This document shows, one piece after another, positions 33,586-44,690 of a stretch of DNA of 64,000 nucleotides. Under the pieces are notes generated by a model, which saw only the letters and a list, made by a program, of their open reading frames with translations, was not told where the DNA came from and searched no databases. Every line of letters starts with the position of its first letter. Positions within the stretch are counted from its first letter, which is position 1. Both the position numbers and the translations under genes were made by a program. This stretch comes from Erinaceus europaeus (taxonomy: Eukaryota > Chordata > Mammalia > Eulipotyphla > Erinaceidae), in contig NC_080164.1 of assembly GCF_950295315.1 (NCBI RefSeq), positions 6,495,582 through 6,559,581 on the forward strand, in the 5' to 3' direction.

Positions 33586-33932
33586 TTTCCTCCAAGGTTA
33601 TTGCTGGGCTCGGTGCCTGCACCATGAATCCACCGCTCCTGGAGGCCATTTTTCCCCCTTTTTGTTGCCCTCGTTGTTGCAGCCTTGTTGCGGTTATTAT
33701 TGCCATTGTTGACGTTGCTTTGTTGTTGGATAGGACAGAGAGAAATGGAGAGAGGAGGGGAAGACAGAGAGAGGGGGGGAGAGAAAGATAGACACCTGCA
33801 GACCTGCTTCACCGCCTGTGAAGCGAGTCCCCTGCAGGTGGGGAGCCGGGGGCTTGAACCGGGATCCTTACACCAGTCCCTGCGCTTTGCGCCATGTGCA
33901 CTTAACCCACTGCGCCATCGCCCTACCCCCTG
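33586..33932 (-). mobile_element. SINE-a, long form, with perfect target-site duplication
   Basis: Complete antisense copy from ctccaaggttattgctgggc to gcgccatcgccctacccc. Duplication cagtaatgatttttt at 33571-33585 and 33933-33947. Confidence 0.95.
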
Positions 33933-34079
33933 CAGTAATGATTTTTTAAAAGCTGTATCATGAAATTTTTCAAGGGAGAAATATTCAGTAGACTAAACAA
34001 GATTAGGAAACTATTGCTAAAACACAATACATGAATGTTCATTAAACTATTCCCAGTAGAGTGTTGTTGTGTGTTCAAT

Positions 34080-34243
34080 TTGTATGTGTATGTGTGTGTG
34101 CTTGTATGTGCACTTTGATATGTGTGTGTTTAGTGTATGTCTGTGTGTGTTTCTGTGTGTGTCTGTGTTCATGTGCATGTGTATTTGTGGGTGCATTGTG
34201 TTTGTGTGTTTACATGTGTGTTTTGTGTGCTTGTGTGTGTGAT
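34080..34243 (+). repeat. Imperfect (TG)n tract
   Basis: About 160 bp of tgtg-rich sequence broken by ca, at and tt. The complementary frame is histidine/threonine-rich low complexity and not a gene. Confidence 0.9.
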
Positions 34244-34301
34244 TTTCTACTTTTCCCTTATGCTGCCAACTCAACTATTATTGGTGCCATGTTTTCTTTT
34301 T

Positions 34302-34507
34302 CTTTACTTTTTATAGAAACAGAGAGAGAGAGAGGAGACTGAGAGGAAGAGAGAGAGAGAAGACTGAGAGGAAGAGAGAGCTGTACAGAGAGACACCTGT
34401 TCTATCATTTATGATACTTCCATTCTGCTGGTGGAGACTGGGAGCTTGAATGCAGATCCTTGCACATGGGAATTTGTGCTCTAATCTGGTGAACTACCAC
34501 ACAGTCC
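34302..34507 (-). mobile_element. SINE-b, degraded, with internal purine duplication
   Basis: Antisense body with the segment gaagactgagaggaagagag occurring twice, then acctgttctatcatttatga and gaactaccacacagtcc. Confidence 0.65.
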
Positions 34508-34983
34508 ATATACCACAGTGACCACCATTTTTCAAAATTGGAGAAGGGAAAAGATTTTTTAGCTCTAATAATTCAAGGTCAGGGACAGTGTCCCATCAGA
34601 ACTGAAGAAATTCATCAGTTTTTTAAATGGTACAGATGTGAGCTCAACATAACTGTAATTTCTTTCAGCCTGACTGTTTGAAGTCGAAAGCAAAGGTAGC
34701 TTCAGAACAGGTGGGTGGCAGATATATTTGCTTTACAGCTATTTTTTAAAGAGGGAAATGAAAGCAAAAAAGTCAACAGACAGGTCAGATCTTTATGCTT
34801 CTCTAATGCTTCAGCCAATAGCTAGAAAAGTTTCCCCAAATAAACTCATGTTATATAACTCAAAGACAAGAAGAGTTGTGCAAAGTCTGTGCTTTTTTTG
34901 GATATGATTTCAGAAGTGAATCACTTTAATTTACCCGAGCAGAAAGCTAAGGTAATGTAGGCCTTTCTTACTAGAGAAAATAT
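34508..34983. other. No recognisable feature
   Basis: Unique-looking AT-rich sequence. Confidence 0.5.
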
Positions 34984-35140
34984 TTTAAAATACATTTATT
35001 TGTTAATAATTAAAGGGAGAGGAGGAAAGAAAAAGAGCAAGATATCACTTGGGTACATGTCCTGCCAGGGATCGAACTCAGGACCTCATGCTTGAGAGCT
35101 CAAGGACTTCATCAACTGTGTTACCTCCCAAACCACCTAG
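34984..35140 (-). mobile_element. SINE-c
   Basis: gtacatgtcctgccagggatcgaactcaggacctcatgcttgag in pieces is the reverse complement of the SINE-c head at 515-600 and 48655-48740. Confidence 0.75.
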
Positions 35141-35650
35141 AGGAAGTATCTTTATATTTTCAAACATTCTTAGTACTCCAAGATTCATTAACATATACCG
35201 TATGAGAATTTAGGTATGCTACTAATCTTTTAAAGAAAGCTCTCACCCCCCAGATGGATATAAACACAAGCCTAGGTATATTTTTATTCCTCTTTTTTTT
35301 TTCCAAATTTCACTGAAAATGGTATCCACATGCTTCCAAAATCCAATTTCTGCCACCCTTGAGAAGAGCAGCTCCATTTTCCCATTGTTCCCCTACACGG
35401 TCCCGTTGTGAGGTGGACAAGTCAGACATTGGATTTCTGCCCCTGCTGTTCAAACTACTACTGTCTCACCCCTTTCCCTTAAGTGTTGACCGGACACTGA
35501 CTTACTTCTAAACAATGTGACAGCAAAGTAGGTTGAATGTTACTCCTGGGACTACATCACATCATACTCCAAAGCAGTGAGATTCAGCCCCCTCACAGCT
35601 GCAGAAATGGGAGCTAGTATGCACTGGAAAGATCCTCCTACTGGCCTGAA
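35141..35650. other. No recognisable feature
   Basis: Unique-looking sequence. Confidence 0.5.
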
Positions 35651-35664
35651 AAGAAGCCAGCTGC

Positions 35665-35884
35665 AGGCCAGGTGGTGGTGCACCTGGTTGGCGCACATGT
35701 TACAATGTGCAAGAACCCAGGTTCATGCCCCCCGGTCCCCACCTGCAGGGGGCAAGCTTCACAAGTTGTGAAGCAGGGCTGCAGGTGTCTCTCTATCTCT
35801 CTCCCTCTCTACCTCTCCCTTTCCTCTCAATTTATGACTGTCTCTATTAAATAAACAAATAATGATAATAAAAAAATTTTTTTA
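35665..35884 (+). mobile_element. SINE-b, short form, with target-site duplication
   Basis: Head aggccaggtggtggtgcacc, end ctattaaataaacaaataat. Direct repeats aagaagccagctgc (35651-35664) and aagaagacagctgc (35885-35898). Confidence 0.95.
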
Positions 35885-35963
35885 AAGAAGACAGCTGCTA
35901 CAATGTGACTACAGAAGGCCACCTGGCAGAGAACTGCAGGCAGTTTCTAGGTTTTTAGGGACT

Positions 35964-36084
35964 ATGACCCACATAGTCAACGACTGCCACCTCTCCAGAT
36001 TCAAAGGAGGTCTCGAAACTTTACATCCGGCTCAACCTGATGCTGTTGACTGGTTACGGAAGAAGGGCAAACGCTAGAAGAAGA
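35964..36084 (+). mobile_element. RTE-clade LINE 3' end, second copy
   Basis: Encodes MTHIVNDCHL, KGGLETLH and DAVDWLRKKGKR followed by a stop (36075-36077) and an agaagaag tail. It is the same family as the fragment at 24917-25292 but only about 120 bp long. Short direct repeats agggact at 35957-35963 and 36085-36091 fit its insertion. Confidence 0.8.
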
Positions 36085-36091
36085 AGGGACT

Positions 36092-36977
36092 TGGTCCTTC
36101 AGCTAGAAGGAGTTGAATGTTGTCAATGAGCACATAAAATTGCCAGAGACTCCTCAATCCCAGAAAAGGAGCACAGACTAGTTATCATGCTCATTACAGC
36201 CCCATGAGATCCTGAGTAGAGAACTCAAGTAAAACAAACCCATGCAGCTAATAATCCTTGGAATCTGCAAGGTCGTAAAAGCATGCCTTGTTAAGCTGCT
36301 AAGGGTATGGCTGTGCCAGGCAGCAGTGAACGCTAAAACATTCGTAAGCACATTTCTACGATTCCCATCCAATGTCCAAGTTAGCCTTTCTGTTCGGAAT
36401 GACTTCTCTCCCTTGTTCTGTATGAGCCTTTAGCAGTCATTAAGACCTGGTTAAGACATCCCCGATAAGCTTCTTCAGTTCTTGTTTCTATACACACTCC
36501 CACCATCAGCCGTTATATACTTGTAATTGCCCTAAACGTGCATTGACAACTGAAAAGTATCATTTTGCACTAGAGTACTTCCAGGCCTGCATCCTCATCA
36601 GGCACAGACATCCAGCTTCCGCTTTATTCAATAAACATGTATTTCCTGCTCACAGCCTACTAGGCTGTGTGTTAAATGCTGAGAAAACACACATGAAAAT
36701 TTTTTTTTCTCAAATAACAGAAAATACTTCTTGTTGATTTATATGTTTCCTTAGGAGCATGTAATTGAAATAAAAAAAAAAAGAAAGAAAGAAAAAGAGA
36801 ATAATCACTTTTCCAAAGAGAGTTGTTCAATAATCAATCTGTCAAAAACTGCAGAGCAGATTTAAATGATTTTTCATAGCCTAGAGAAACCACTCTGGAA
36901 GAGGCAGGATGGGAAGTGAGTTTTCAAAGAGGCAAAGCATCTACATAAATAAAGGGCTAGAGCTTTGGGGAGAGGAC
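36092..36977. other. No recognisable feature
   Basis: Unique-looking sequence; GAAA-rich run near 36770-36800. Confidence 0.5.
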
Positions 36978-37200
36978 TGCTGAGCCCTCGCTCAGCACCT
37001 AGTTGAGCATGCATGCTACAATGCACAAGGACACAGGTTCGAGTCCCCACCTCCAACCTGAAGGAGAAAAGCTTCACAAGTTCTGTAGCAGGGCTGCGGG
37101 TGTCTCTCTATCTCTCTTCCTCTTTATCCACCCTCTCAATTTCTGGTTGTCTCTATACGATAAAATTAAAAATAATAATTATTATTATTAAGAAGAAGAA
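36978..37200 (+). mobile_element. SINE-b, short form
   Basis: ctcagcacctagttgagcat, acaggttcgagtccccacct, gtagcagggctgcgggtgtc, end in (AAT)n and (AAG)n. Confidence 0.85.
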
Positions 37201-37209
37201 AATATATTT

Positions 37210-37735
37210 ATTTTTTAAGTATTTGAAGTTTTTTAAATGGTATTAGTGATTTAATATTGATTTTAAATAGTACATGTCAACAGGGGTATATTTCTACATC
37301 ATTCCCACCACCAGAGTTCTGAATCCCCAATTCCTCCTCTTCGAGCTACCTCTGTACTCCTCAGGTTGTAGATATGGGGTAACCATCATCTCTACAACTA
37401 TCTGTCTACAATTGCACATAATTTCCCTCTTTTTTCCAGGACCCCGTTCTCTCTTCTCCTCCAAGCCACTTATGACCCTATTACTACATCCAAATGCCCC
37501 TCTCCTTTCCTTCCTCTCCTTAGAGACCCTGATGGAGCTGGAGTTCAGAGCCCTCTTATCCTCTTCCTCCTATCACTTCCCCCCACTGGGATTATGGATC
37601 AAAACTGTTTCTGGGGTGCCAGAAGGTATGCATTCTGGACTATGTAATTTCTTATCTGCTAGACATGGGTGTTGGCAGGTGGATCCACACCTCCAACTTG
37701 AAGGAAAGATATTTATTTACAAAAGACAGTGAGGC
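37210..37735 (-). mobile_element. Family X, variant b
   Basis: Reverse complement of the 19848-20375 type: tgatttaatattgattttaa, catgtcaacaggggtatatt, cccaccaccagagttctgaa, atctctacaactatctgtct, then gggattatggatcaaaactg and gacatgggtgttggcaggtgg. The 152-codon frame read through it on the plus strand is therefore spurious. Confidence 0.75.
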
Positions 37736-37829
37736 TCCCATTTCACCAGAGTTTAAGATCAAATTAATTTAGTATCATATACTTTATAAAATAATTAGTA
37801 AGATGTGATATATATATATATATATACAT

Positions 37830-38221
37830 ACATACACACACAATGGAATACTATTCAGCTATTAAAAATTGTGAATTCATCTTCTTTACCTTAACTTGGT
37901 TGGAGTTTGAAATCATGTGACATGAGCTAGTCAGAAACAAAAGATGAATATGGGATGATCTCACTCATAGACAGAAGTTGAAAAACAAGATCAGAAGGGA
38001 AAACACTAAGCAGACCATGGACTGGAGCTGTTGTATTTCACCCAAGTAAAAGATTCTGGGGTGTGGAGGGGAAGGGTTCAGGTCCTGGAACATGACGGCA
38101 GAGGAGGACCTGGTGGGGGTTGAATTGTTATGTGGGAAACGGGGAAATGTTACACATGTACAAACTACTGTATTTTACTGTCAACTCTAAACCATTAATC
38201 CCCCAATAAACAAATTTAAAA
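37830..38221 (+). mobile_element. 5'-truncated L1 3' end
   Basis: Starts in the ORF2 C-terminal segment (aatggaatactattcagctattaaa, the MEYYSAIK motif). The 3' UTR then runs through gttgaaaaacaagatcagaa, agtaaaagattctggggtg and a terminal ccccaataaacaaatttaaa. An (AT)n/(CATA)n tract precedes it at 37805-37845. Confidence 0.85.
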
Positions 38222-38225
38222 ACCA

Positions 38226-39525
38226 ATAACTTTTATTTATGAGTATTCATAGGATACATAATTTAAAGGAGAGAGAGAGAGAGGAGACACTGAGCTGGCG
38301 AGGCAGCCCAGCCAGAAGAGCGACTCTGCTGTCTTACACACAGGACAGAGGTTTCCGTCAGGCCTTCACTGCAGCCGGCAAAGTCTCTGTTGTCCCTCAC
38401 TTCCCTCTCTTCCTCAGCCTCCCTGCTCTCTCTTTCCGTCTGAAAGAGTGGGTCAGACCACCAAAAGACTGTGACCCATCCCTCCCACTCACTCCCACCC
38501 CCCACTGGCCCAGGAAGCTGCATGTCTACCCCTCACCACAGGGTTTTTACTTTGATGCCCTACTTACAATTTGATCAGGTCCTGATTTTAGTTTCCCTTT
38601 CAGATCTTCTTACTCAACTTCTGTTGATGAGAGGGATCATCCCATACTCATCTTTATCTTTCTGACTTAGCTCACTTAACATAATTCCTTCTAGCTCTGT
38701 CCAAGATGGGTCAGAGAAGGTGAGTTCATTGTTCTTGATAGCTACATAGTATTCCATTGTGTATATATACCACAGCTTTCTCAGCCACTCATCTGTTGTT
38801 GGGCACCTGGGTTGCTTCCAGGTTTTAGCTATTATGAATTGTGCTGCTATGAACATAGGAGTACACACCTCTTTTTGGTTGGGTGTTATGGAGTCCTTGG
38901 GGTATAACCCCAGGAGAGGAATTACTGGATCATATGGAAGGTCCATGTCTAGCCTTCTGAGAGTTTTCCAGACTGCTTTCCACAGAGGCTGGACCAATTT
39001 ACATTCCCACCAGCAATGTAAAAGGGTTCCTCTGTCCCCACATCCTCTCCAGCATTTGTTGCTGCTGTCCTTTTTGATGTATGCCATTCTTACAGGAGTG
39101 AGGTGGTATCTTAGTGTTGTCTTAATTTGCATTTCTCTGACAATCAGTGACCTAGAGCAGTTTTTCATATGTTTGTTAGCCTTTTGGATATCCTCTGTAG
39201 TGAATGTTTTGTTCATATCCTCTGCCCATTTTTGGATGGGGTCATTTGCTTTTTTGGTGCTAAGTTTGCTGAGCTCTTTATATATTTTGTTGATTAGTTT
39301 CTTGTCTGATGTATGGCATGTGAAGATCTCCCATTCTGTGAGGGGTCTCTCTGTTTGTTTAATAGTTTCTTTGGATGTGCAGAAGCTTTTCAATTTGATG
39401 TAGTCCCATTGGTTTGTTTCTGCTTTAGTCTTCCTTGCAATTGGGTTTGATTCATCAAACATGTCCTTGAGGTGTAGGTGGGAAAGTGTTTTACCAGTAT
39501 TTTCCTCTAAGTATTTGGAATGGTG
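38226..39525 (-). mobile_element. Young 5'-truncated L1 with open ORF2 C-terminus
   Basis: On the minus strand an uninterrupted frame covers the ORF2 C-terminal region, ending at the stop at 38614-38616. It is open upstream of its first ATG (39462) to the element's truncation point near 39525 (KYLEENTGKTLSHLHLKDM). Motifs: [25 protein letters not shown], the Cys/His cluster [27 protein letters not shown] and [13 protein letters not shown]. The open frame of about 300 codons implies recent insertion. It lacks endonuclease and reverse transcriptase, so it is not autonomous. 38226-38613 is inferred to be its 3' UTR, including a G-rich tract on the minus strand (38466-38510); that extent is less certain. 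Confidence 0.8.
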
Positions 39526-39841
39526 TTTATGTACACTCCTATCAAAATGTAGACATTTAAATCAGTAGTTAATTAATATGAGAGGGGGAAAATCAATTGT
39601 ATGTCTCAAAGTTTTTCAAAACACAAACTGAATCTTTTTAATATATAGGCTGTGTATTTGATATGCGGACTCTCTCAAAAGCCTAGACCAAGTAGATTAG
39701 AAGTATCCAATAGCACAGCTATATACAAGATACTGGATACTGTACAGCAAACCATAACAAAAGGACTTTTCAAAGTTAACCCAATTACCAAATAATGTGA
39801 TGATAACATTAACTATCGAGTGTCTTTTTGAACCCTAAGAC
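39526..39841. other. No recognisable feature
   Basis: About 300 bp of AT-rich sequence between the L1 and a family X copy. Confidence 0.5.
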
Positions 39842-40693
39842 AGCAGGAACCTCACATCTCCACTATAGAGCCCCTACTTCCCCCAGTCCTGGAACACTTG
39901 GATAGGGCCCACTTTCCCGTATGCCTCTCCCAATCCAAACCAAATAATATTGCATCCACCGATCACAACCTAACCAATGCAACGATTGCCACCTCAACAT
40001 GCTTCACCTCAGACTGTGTCCAGAGACTTCACGTGTGGAATGACAACCCTTCAGCTTCATTACTCAGGTGAGACCTTTCCTTTTATAGTACACTCTAATT
40101 TCATCTCAGGTGGTTCACTTTCTAACAAAGTCCCAAAACCTAGATATACACCAGTTTCTGTGAGAGAGAGCTTATGTTCACACGTATCCATAAACTACTG
40201 CAAAATGTATACCTGAAAGCAGAAGTACACTAGAGTTTGCAGTTGAGTACCTCCCTAACACTTCCTCTCCACTATTCCAAGCTTTGGGTCCATGATTGCT
40301 CAACAATTTGTTTGGCCTCGTATGTTAACTCTCTTTTCAATCACCAGGTTCCAGATGCCACCAGGATGCTGGCCAGGCTTCCCTGGATTGAAGACCCCAC
40401 CAATGTGTCCTGGAGCTCAGCTTCCCCAGAGACACACCCTACTAGGGAAAGAGAAAGGCAGACTGGGAGTATGGACCAACCAGTCAACGCCCATGTTCAG
40501 CGGGGAAGCAATTACAGAAGCCAGACCTTCCACCTTCTGCAACCCTCAATGACCCTGGGTCCATGCTCCCAGAGGGATAGAGAATGGGAAAGCTAACAGG
40601 GGAGGGGGTGGGTTATGGAGATTGGGTGGTGGGAATTGTGTGGAGTTGTACCCCTCCTACCTTATGGTTTTGTTAATTAATCCTTTCTTAAAT
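39842..40693 (+). mobile_element. Family X, short form with internal deletion
   Basis: The 5' block (caacatgcttcacctcagac, ttctaacaaagtcccaaaac, atccataaactactgcaaaa) joins at about 40245-40260 directly to the 3' block (aacacttcctctccactatt). It skips about 0.8 kb that is present in the 26370-27985 copy. Ends with taccttatggttttgttaat, ttcttaaataaaaaag and a (GAAA)n tail. Confidence 0.75.
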
Positions 40694-40697
40694 AAAA

Positions 40698-40753
<56 letters not shown>
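40698..40753 (+). repeat. (GAAA)n microsatellite
   Basis: About 14 gaaa units grown on the A-rich tail of the family X copy. Confidence 0.95.
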
Positions 40754-40984
40754 GTGGGTCAGAAAGTGAAGCCACTGCAGTAAAAAAAAAAAAAAATGAC
40801 TAAAGGTTCAGAATATTGTTTGAGGAGTGAAATGTTGACACTGAGGAGAAATGCAGGCTGACAGCCAACTTCAAAAGACTTAGGAGATGGGTAGGAGACA
40901 TGCTTTTTGGTTTCTCTTTTTATTCCTCATAACCTGCCTGTATACTTTAAAAACAGAAACAAATGAAAAGACAGTCCATTTGGG

Positions 40985-41105
40985 GGGGGTTGCATATGGA
41001 AGAGGACACACATTATTATACACAAGAACCCAGGTTCAAGTACCCTATCGCCCCCTGCAGGGGGGCAGCTTCAGGAACAAAGAAGTAAAGAAGCAGTGCT
41101 GCAGG

Positions 41106-41164
<59 letters not shown>

Positions 41165-41442
41165 AGAGCACTGCTCAGCTCTGGCTTTTGGTGCTATGGA
41201 GGATTTAACCTGGGACTGTGAAGCCTCAGGCTAGAGAGTCTCTTTGCATAACCATAACCATTATGTTATCTACCTACGTCCTTTTCCTCTCTCTCTATCT
41301 TCCACTTCCCTCTCGATCTCTCTCTATTCTATCAAATTAAAGGAAGGAGAAAAAAAAAACTGGCCAGCAGAAGCAATGAATTCTTGTGCAAACACTGAGC
41401 CCAGCCCCAGCAATAACCCTGGTAGAAATAAATAAATAAATG
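40985..41442 (+). mobile_element. SINE-b, long form, split by a SINE-d
   Basis: Head and body at 40985-41165 (gggttgcatatggaagagga, cagtgctgcaggtccctctc plus (TC)n). The rest is at 41281-41442 (cactgagcccagccccagca, ataaccctggtagaaataaa). Confidence 0.75.
41166..41280 (-). mobile_element. SINE-d nested in SINE-b
   Basis: gagcactgctcagctctggc, gggactgtgaagcctcaggc, ctctttgcataaccataacc is the reverse complement of SINE-d. It lies within the pyrimidine-rich tract of the SINE-b. Confidence 0.75.
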
Positions 41443-41574
41443 CCCCCTTTTCTACAGTTACTCATATACAAATAGATTGTGCTTACTTTTTCCTTTGGTG
41501 TTGAGTCAGTCCCCTACATGCATATCCCATGGAACTATCTCCAGCCCTCCTATGGCTTCTTTGTAATTTGTCTG

Positions 41575-41770
41575 TCTTCAGATCTGTTGATGGACACCTG
41601 GGTGGCTTCCAGGCTTTGGCTATTACAAATTATACTGCTATGAACACAGGTGTACACAGATCATTTTGGATGGGTGTGTTTGCTTCCCTAGGATCTATTC
41701 CCAGGAGAGGAATTGCAGGGTCTTAGAGCAGGTCCATTACTAACCTTCTGAGAGTTCTCCAGACTTGCTA
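41575..41770 (-). mobile_element. L1 ORF2 C-terminal fragment
   Basis: Antisense ggacacctgggtggcttcca, ggctattacaaattatactg, cccaggagaggaattgcagg parallels 38795-38960 of the young L1. Confidence 0.85.
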
Positions 41771-42049
41771 TGATCTTCTTAGCTGGCTTCTGATTTTCAT
41801 ATCTCTTCCATTCTTTCACCATCTATTTTCCGGTATTGTTATGCTTTGGCGCAACTTTTGCAAAAACAAATAGCCTTGTATATATTCCAATCTGGCAAAT
41901 TTAGCCTCTAGAATAATTTGGACGTTTTTATTGATCTGGATTCACCTGAATAGGATATATTTCAACTATCATATTTTGTGCTATTTATCTCATATTTCTC
42001 TCTTACCTAATTCCTCTTATATATATTTTTGCATTAAAAAATACTCTTA

Positions 42050-42210
42050 CCAGATGCCAGAACATGGTTCTCCAGGTAGAATGAGCACATTGCTATGCAT
42101 GATGTCTGTGGCTCATGTCCCTAACCCTCACTTGGCATTGCCATGCATAGGGTGCTTCACTGGTGGGGGAGAGGTGTGCTGGTGCCTGTTACCTTCTGTG
42201 TCTCATGCTC

Positions 42211-42281
<71 letters not shown>

Positions 42282-42378
42282 CTTTCATCTGGGGGAAAAA
42301 AAGTCTGTGGGAAATAGTGGAATCATGTAGGTGTGAGGCTCCAGAAAAGCCCCAGTGATAATAAATAAAAATAAAGGA
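42050..42378 (+). mobile_element. SINE-b, long form, with (TG)n expansion
   Basis: Degraded head and body, a (TG)n run at 42211-42280 replacing the pyrimidine-rich centre, and the tail gctccagaaaagccccagtg. Confidence 0.6.
42211..42280 (+). repeat. (TG)n microsatellite
   Basis: Uninterrupted tg repeat of about 35 units. The poly-CV frame across it is spurious. Confidence 0.97.
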
Positions 42379-42541
42379 AAACTCCCTGGTTTTGCTTGAG
42401 AAGTTAACTCTAAAACACTTTGACATGTTCATTTCAGGAAGGCAGATGTTAATAAATACCTTGAAGCTCTTGTAAACATGACAAAGACATGGGGATGCCA
42501 ATGTGTGTGATCTACGGTGGCTATAGAAATGCAGAATTCAA

Positions 42542-42832
42542 GACTGGGCAGTAGCACACCTGGTTAAGTGCTCATAGTTCTATGCACAAGGGTTCATACA
42601 AGGACCTGGGTTCAAGCCCTCACTCCCTACCTGCAATGGGAAACACTTCATGAATGGTGAAACAGGTCTTCCTGTGTCTATCTTTCTTCTCTTCCTCTCT
42701 GTCTCTCCCTTCCCTCTCAATTTCTCTCCATCCTATCTAATAAAGTGGAAAAAGGGGAAAAAATGGTCTCCAGGAGTGACGGACTCATCGTGCCAGTGCC
42801 AAGCCCCAGAGATAGCCCTGGAGGAGAAACAA
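42542..42832 (+). mobile_element. SINE-b, long form
   Basis: gactgggcagtagcacacctgg, gaatggtgaaacaggtcttc, then the long-form tail gccaagccccagagatagcc. Confidence 0.85.
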
Positions 42833-43171
42833 AATTTACATAAGGTCACAAGTCAGATCTTTGATTATGAAGAGCATCATGGACTAAGTACCATGGGTTC
42901 TATACTCAGAAATCCATCTACTTCAGCTTGTGTAGAGAAGTAATAACCAAAGAAGAGAAAGTTTAGCAGAAGCAGCATTCTTCTGATGGAATGCTACCTG
43001 GCTCAGTGAGTCAGAATCAACTTTTTCAAACTGTTTTCTGAACTGTATACACTTTAACATTTTCCTAACCAACCCTCCCTTCTTCCTGCACAAGGATCAG
43101 AATTTTATCATGGTTTCATGACTCCCTCAGTCTGCACCAGCTGCTCATTGTTCTTCACAGATGTCCCCTGA
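42833..43171. other. No recognisable feature
   Basis: Unique-looking sequence preceding LTR-A. Confidence 0.5.
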
Positions 43172-43779
43172 TGTAGGGAAATTGTGAGGATGTGATTGAG
43201 CTTGGCAGGGCTTGACTTGAGGGACATCCATCCTGTCAGTCTCTCTCTACTGAGAGGTGGCACAAGGATGGACACAACCCCCCAAGGTTTGCCTCATCTT
43301 ATCAGACTCCCTGCCTCACAAAGCTCCCTGCATTCCTGATACTATGGCCTGCTCCCTTATTATCTACATAATCATTATTTTTCCTGAAAGATTCCCACCC
43401 ATTCCATTCCTTTGATCTATCTTCTTTCTACCCTCAAGACCCTCCCTGCCTGCAGGGTATTATAATTCCTACCAGTTAAAACCCTTGCACAGTTGCTAAG
43501 GAAGTTACCTTTCCCAGACCCCTTTTGCCTTTCTCCACCCCTTTCCAAACCATGTCAAGCCATTTCTGATTCCGACTTGCCACTTCTGGGTCCGACTCTT
43601 AAAAGCCTTGGCTCTCTGATCAATAAAGAATTGAATTGCCTCACCACCACTACCTCTGTCCCTAAGTCATCTCTCTCTCACATCACTGAGTGAGTAGCAG
43701 CCCAGGCTGGCTCTGGTCACGTTCTCTCCAACCCAGAGTGTACGCGCCTGAGAAGAGGCACCCTCACGCTAGCCCAGCA
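43172..43779 (+). mobile_element. Solo LTR-A, complete
   Basis: Begins tgtagggaaattgtgagg and ends cacgctagcccagca. Contains ggcagggcttgacttgaggg, a direct polyadenylation signal in gatcaataaagaattg (about 43618), and a U5 with gtagcagcccaggctggctc. Flanks cccctg(a) and ccccct(a) allow an imperfect 6-bp duplication. No primer-binding site or coding sequence follows. It is the best full-length representative of LTR-A here (608 bp). Confidence 0.8.
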
Positions 43780-44316
43780 CCCCCTAACGAATTCTTTGTA
43801 TGTCTAATTCACTTTTGGAGTTGGTGTCTTAAAGATCCTAAGTAGGAACTGGGTCTATGTGGAAGGTCCAAGGAAATACTGACAGAATGGGGATTTGTGG
43901 ATGGTTCACTCACCAAGATTGGGCATGTAGGACAGCATCATGATAGGCAGTAGGAAACAGTGGTTACTGCACTAGATGGTCCAGAACTGCAGCTCAGGAC
44001 TGAGTAGAGGCAGCACTGATAAAATTTCAGAGCTCTGACACTGACTCTACAAACAAGCTCTAGCAGTAACTTCATTTTGCTTGGTCAGCAATATTCCACT
44101 CTTTGTAACCCAGCATGCAGTTGGTAGTATCTTTAAGGACATGCAAACTTTAGTGTTGGAAACACTAATTTCTCAAGGACATTTTGACTTTGTGTCAGTT
44201 ATTCCCATGTGGATTGTTGTAAAAATATGTTCATAAATTTAAAAAGAGTAATAAAAAAAACTCAGTATCAAAAAATAATTTATCTCTGTGTCCATGACCT
44301 TAATTTGATAGTCTGC
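43780..44316. other. No clear feature; possible old SINE-d at 43930-44050
   Basis: A weak SINE-d-like wording (gtaggaaacagtggttactg, aatttcagagctctgac) is present, too diverged to call. Confidence 0.35.
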
Positions 44317-44337
44317 CATAGTCCTACTTTTTTTTTT

Positions 44338-44679
44338 TTTTTGCCTCCAGGGTTATTGCCAGGGCTTGGTGCCTGCACCACGAATCCAGTGCTCCTGGAG
44401 GCCATTTTTTCCCTTTTTGTTACCCTGGTTATTTTACCATTCTTGTGGTTATTTTATCGCTATTATTAATATTGTTGTTGTTGGATAGGACAGAGAGAAA
44501 TGGAGAAAGGAGGGGAAGACAGAGAGGGGGAGAGAAATATAGACACCTGCAGACCTGCTTCACCCCCTGTGAAGCAACTCCCCTGCAGCTGGGGAGCCGG
44601 GACTCGAACCCAGATCCTTCCACTGGTCCTTGCGCTTTGCACCACGTGCGCTTAATCTATTATGCTACCACCCGACCCC
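44338..44679 (-). mobile_element. SINE-a, long form, with target-site duplication
   Basis: Antisense copy from gcctccagggttattgccag to gctaccacccgaccccc. Duplication catagtcctac at 44317-44327 and 44680-44690. Confidence 0.95.
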
Positions 44680-44690
44680 CATAGTCCTAC

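Noticed and set aside
34047..34274. Histidine/threonine-rich minus-strand frame
   Set aside because: Complement of an imperfect (TG)n tract.
37274..37732. 152-codon open frame
   Set aside because: Lies antisense within a family X variant b copy.
38239..38574. 111-codon plus-strand frame
   Set aside because: Falls in the inferred 3' UTR of the minus-strand L1; no motif.
38759..39403. 214-codon plus-strand frame
   Set aside because: Antisense shadow of the L1 ORF2 C-terminus on the minus strand.
42143..42358. Poly-Cys-Val frame
   Set aside because: Translation of a (TG)n microsatellite.
43930..44090. Possible SINE-d copy
   Set aside because: Only short matches to SINE-d in roughly the right order; too diverged to support.
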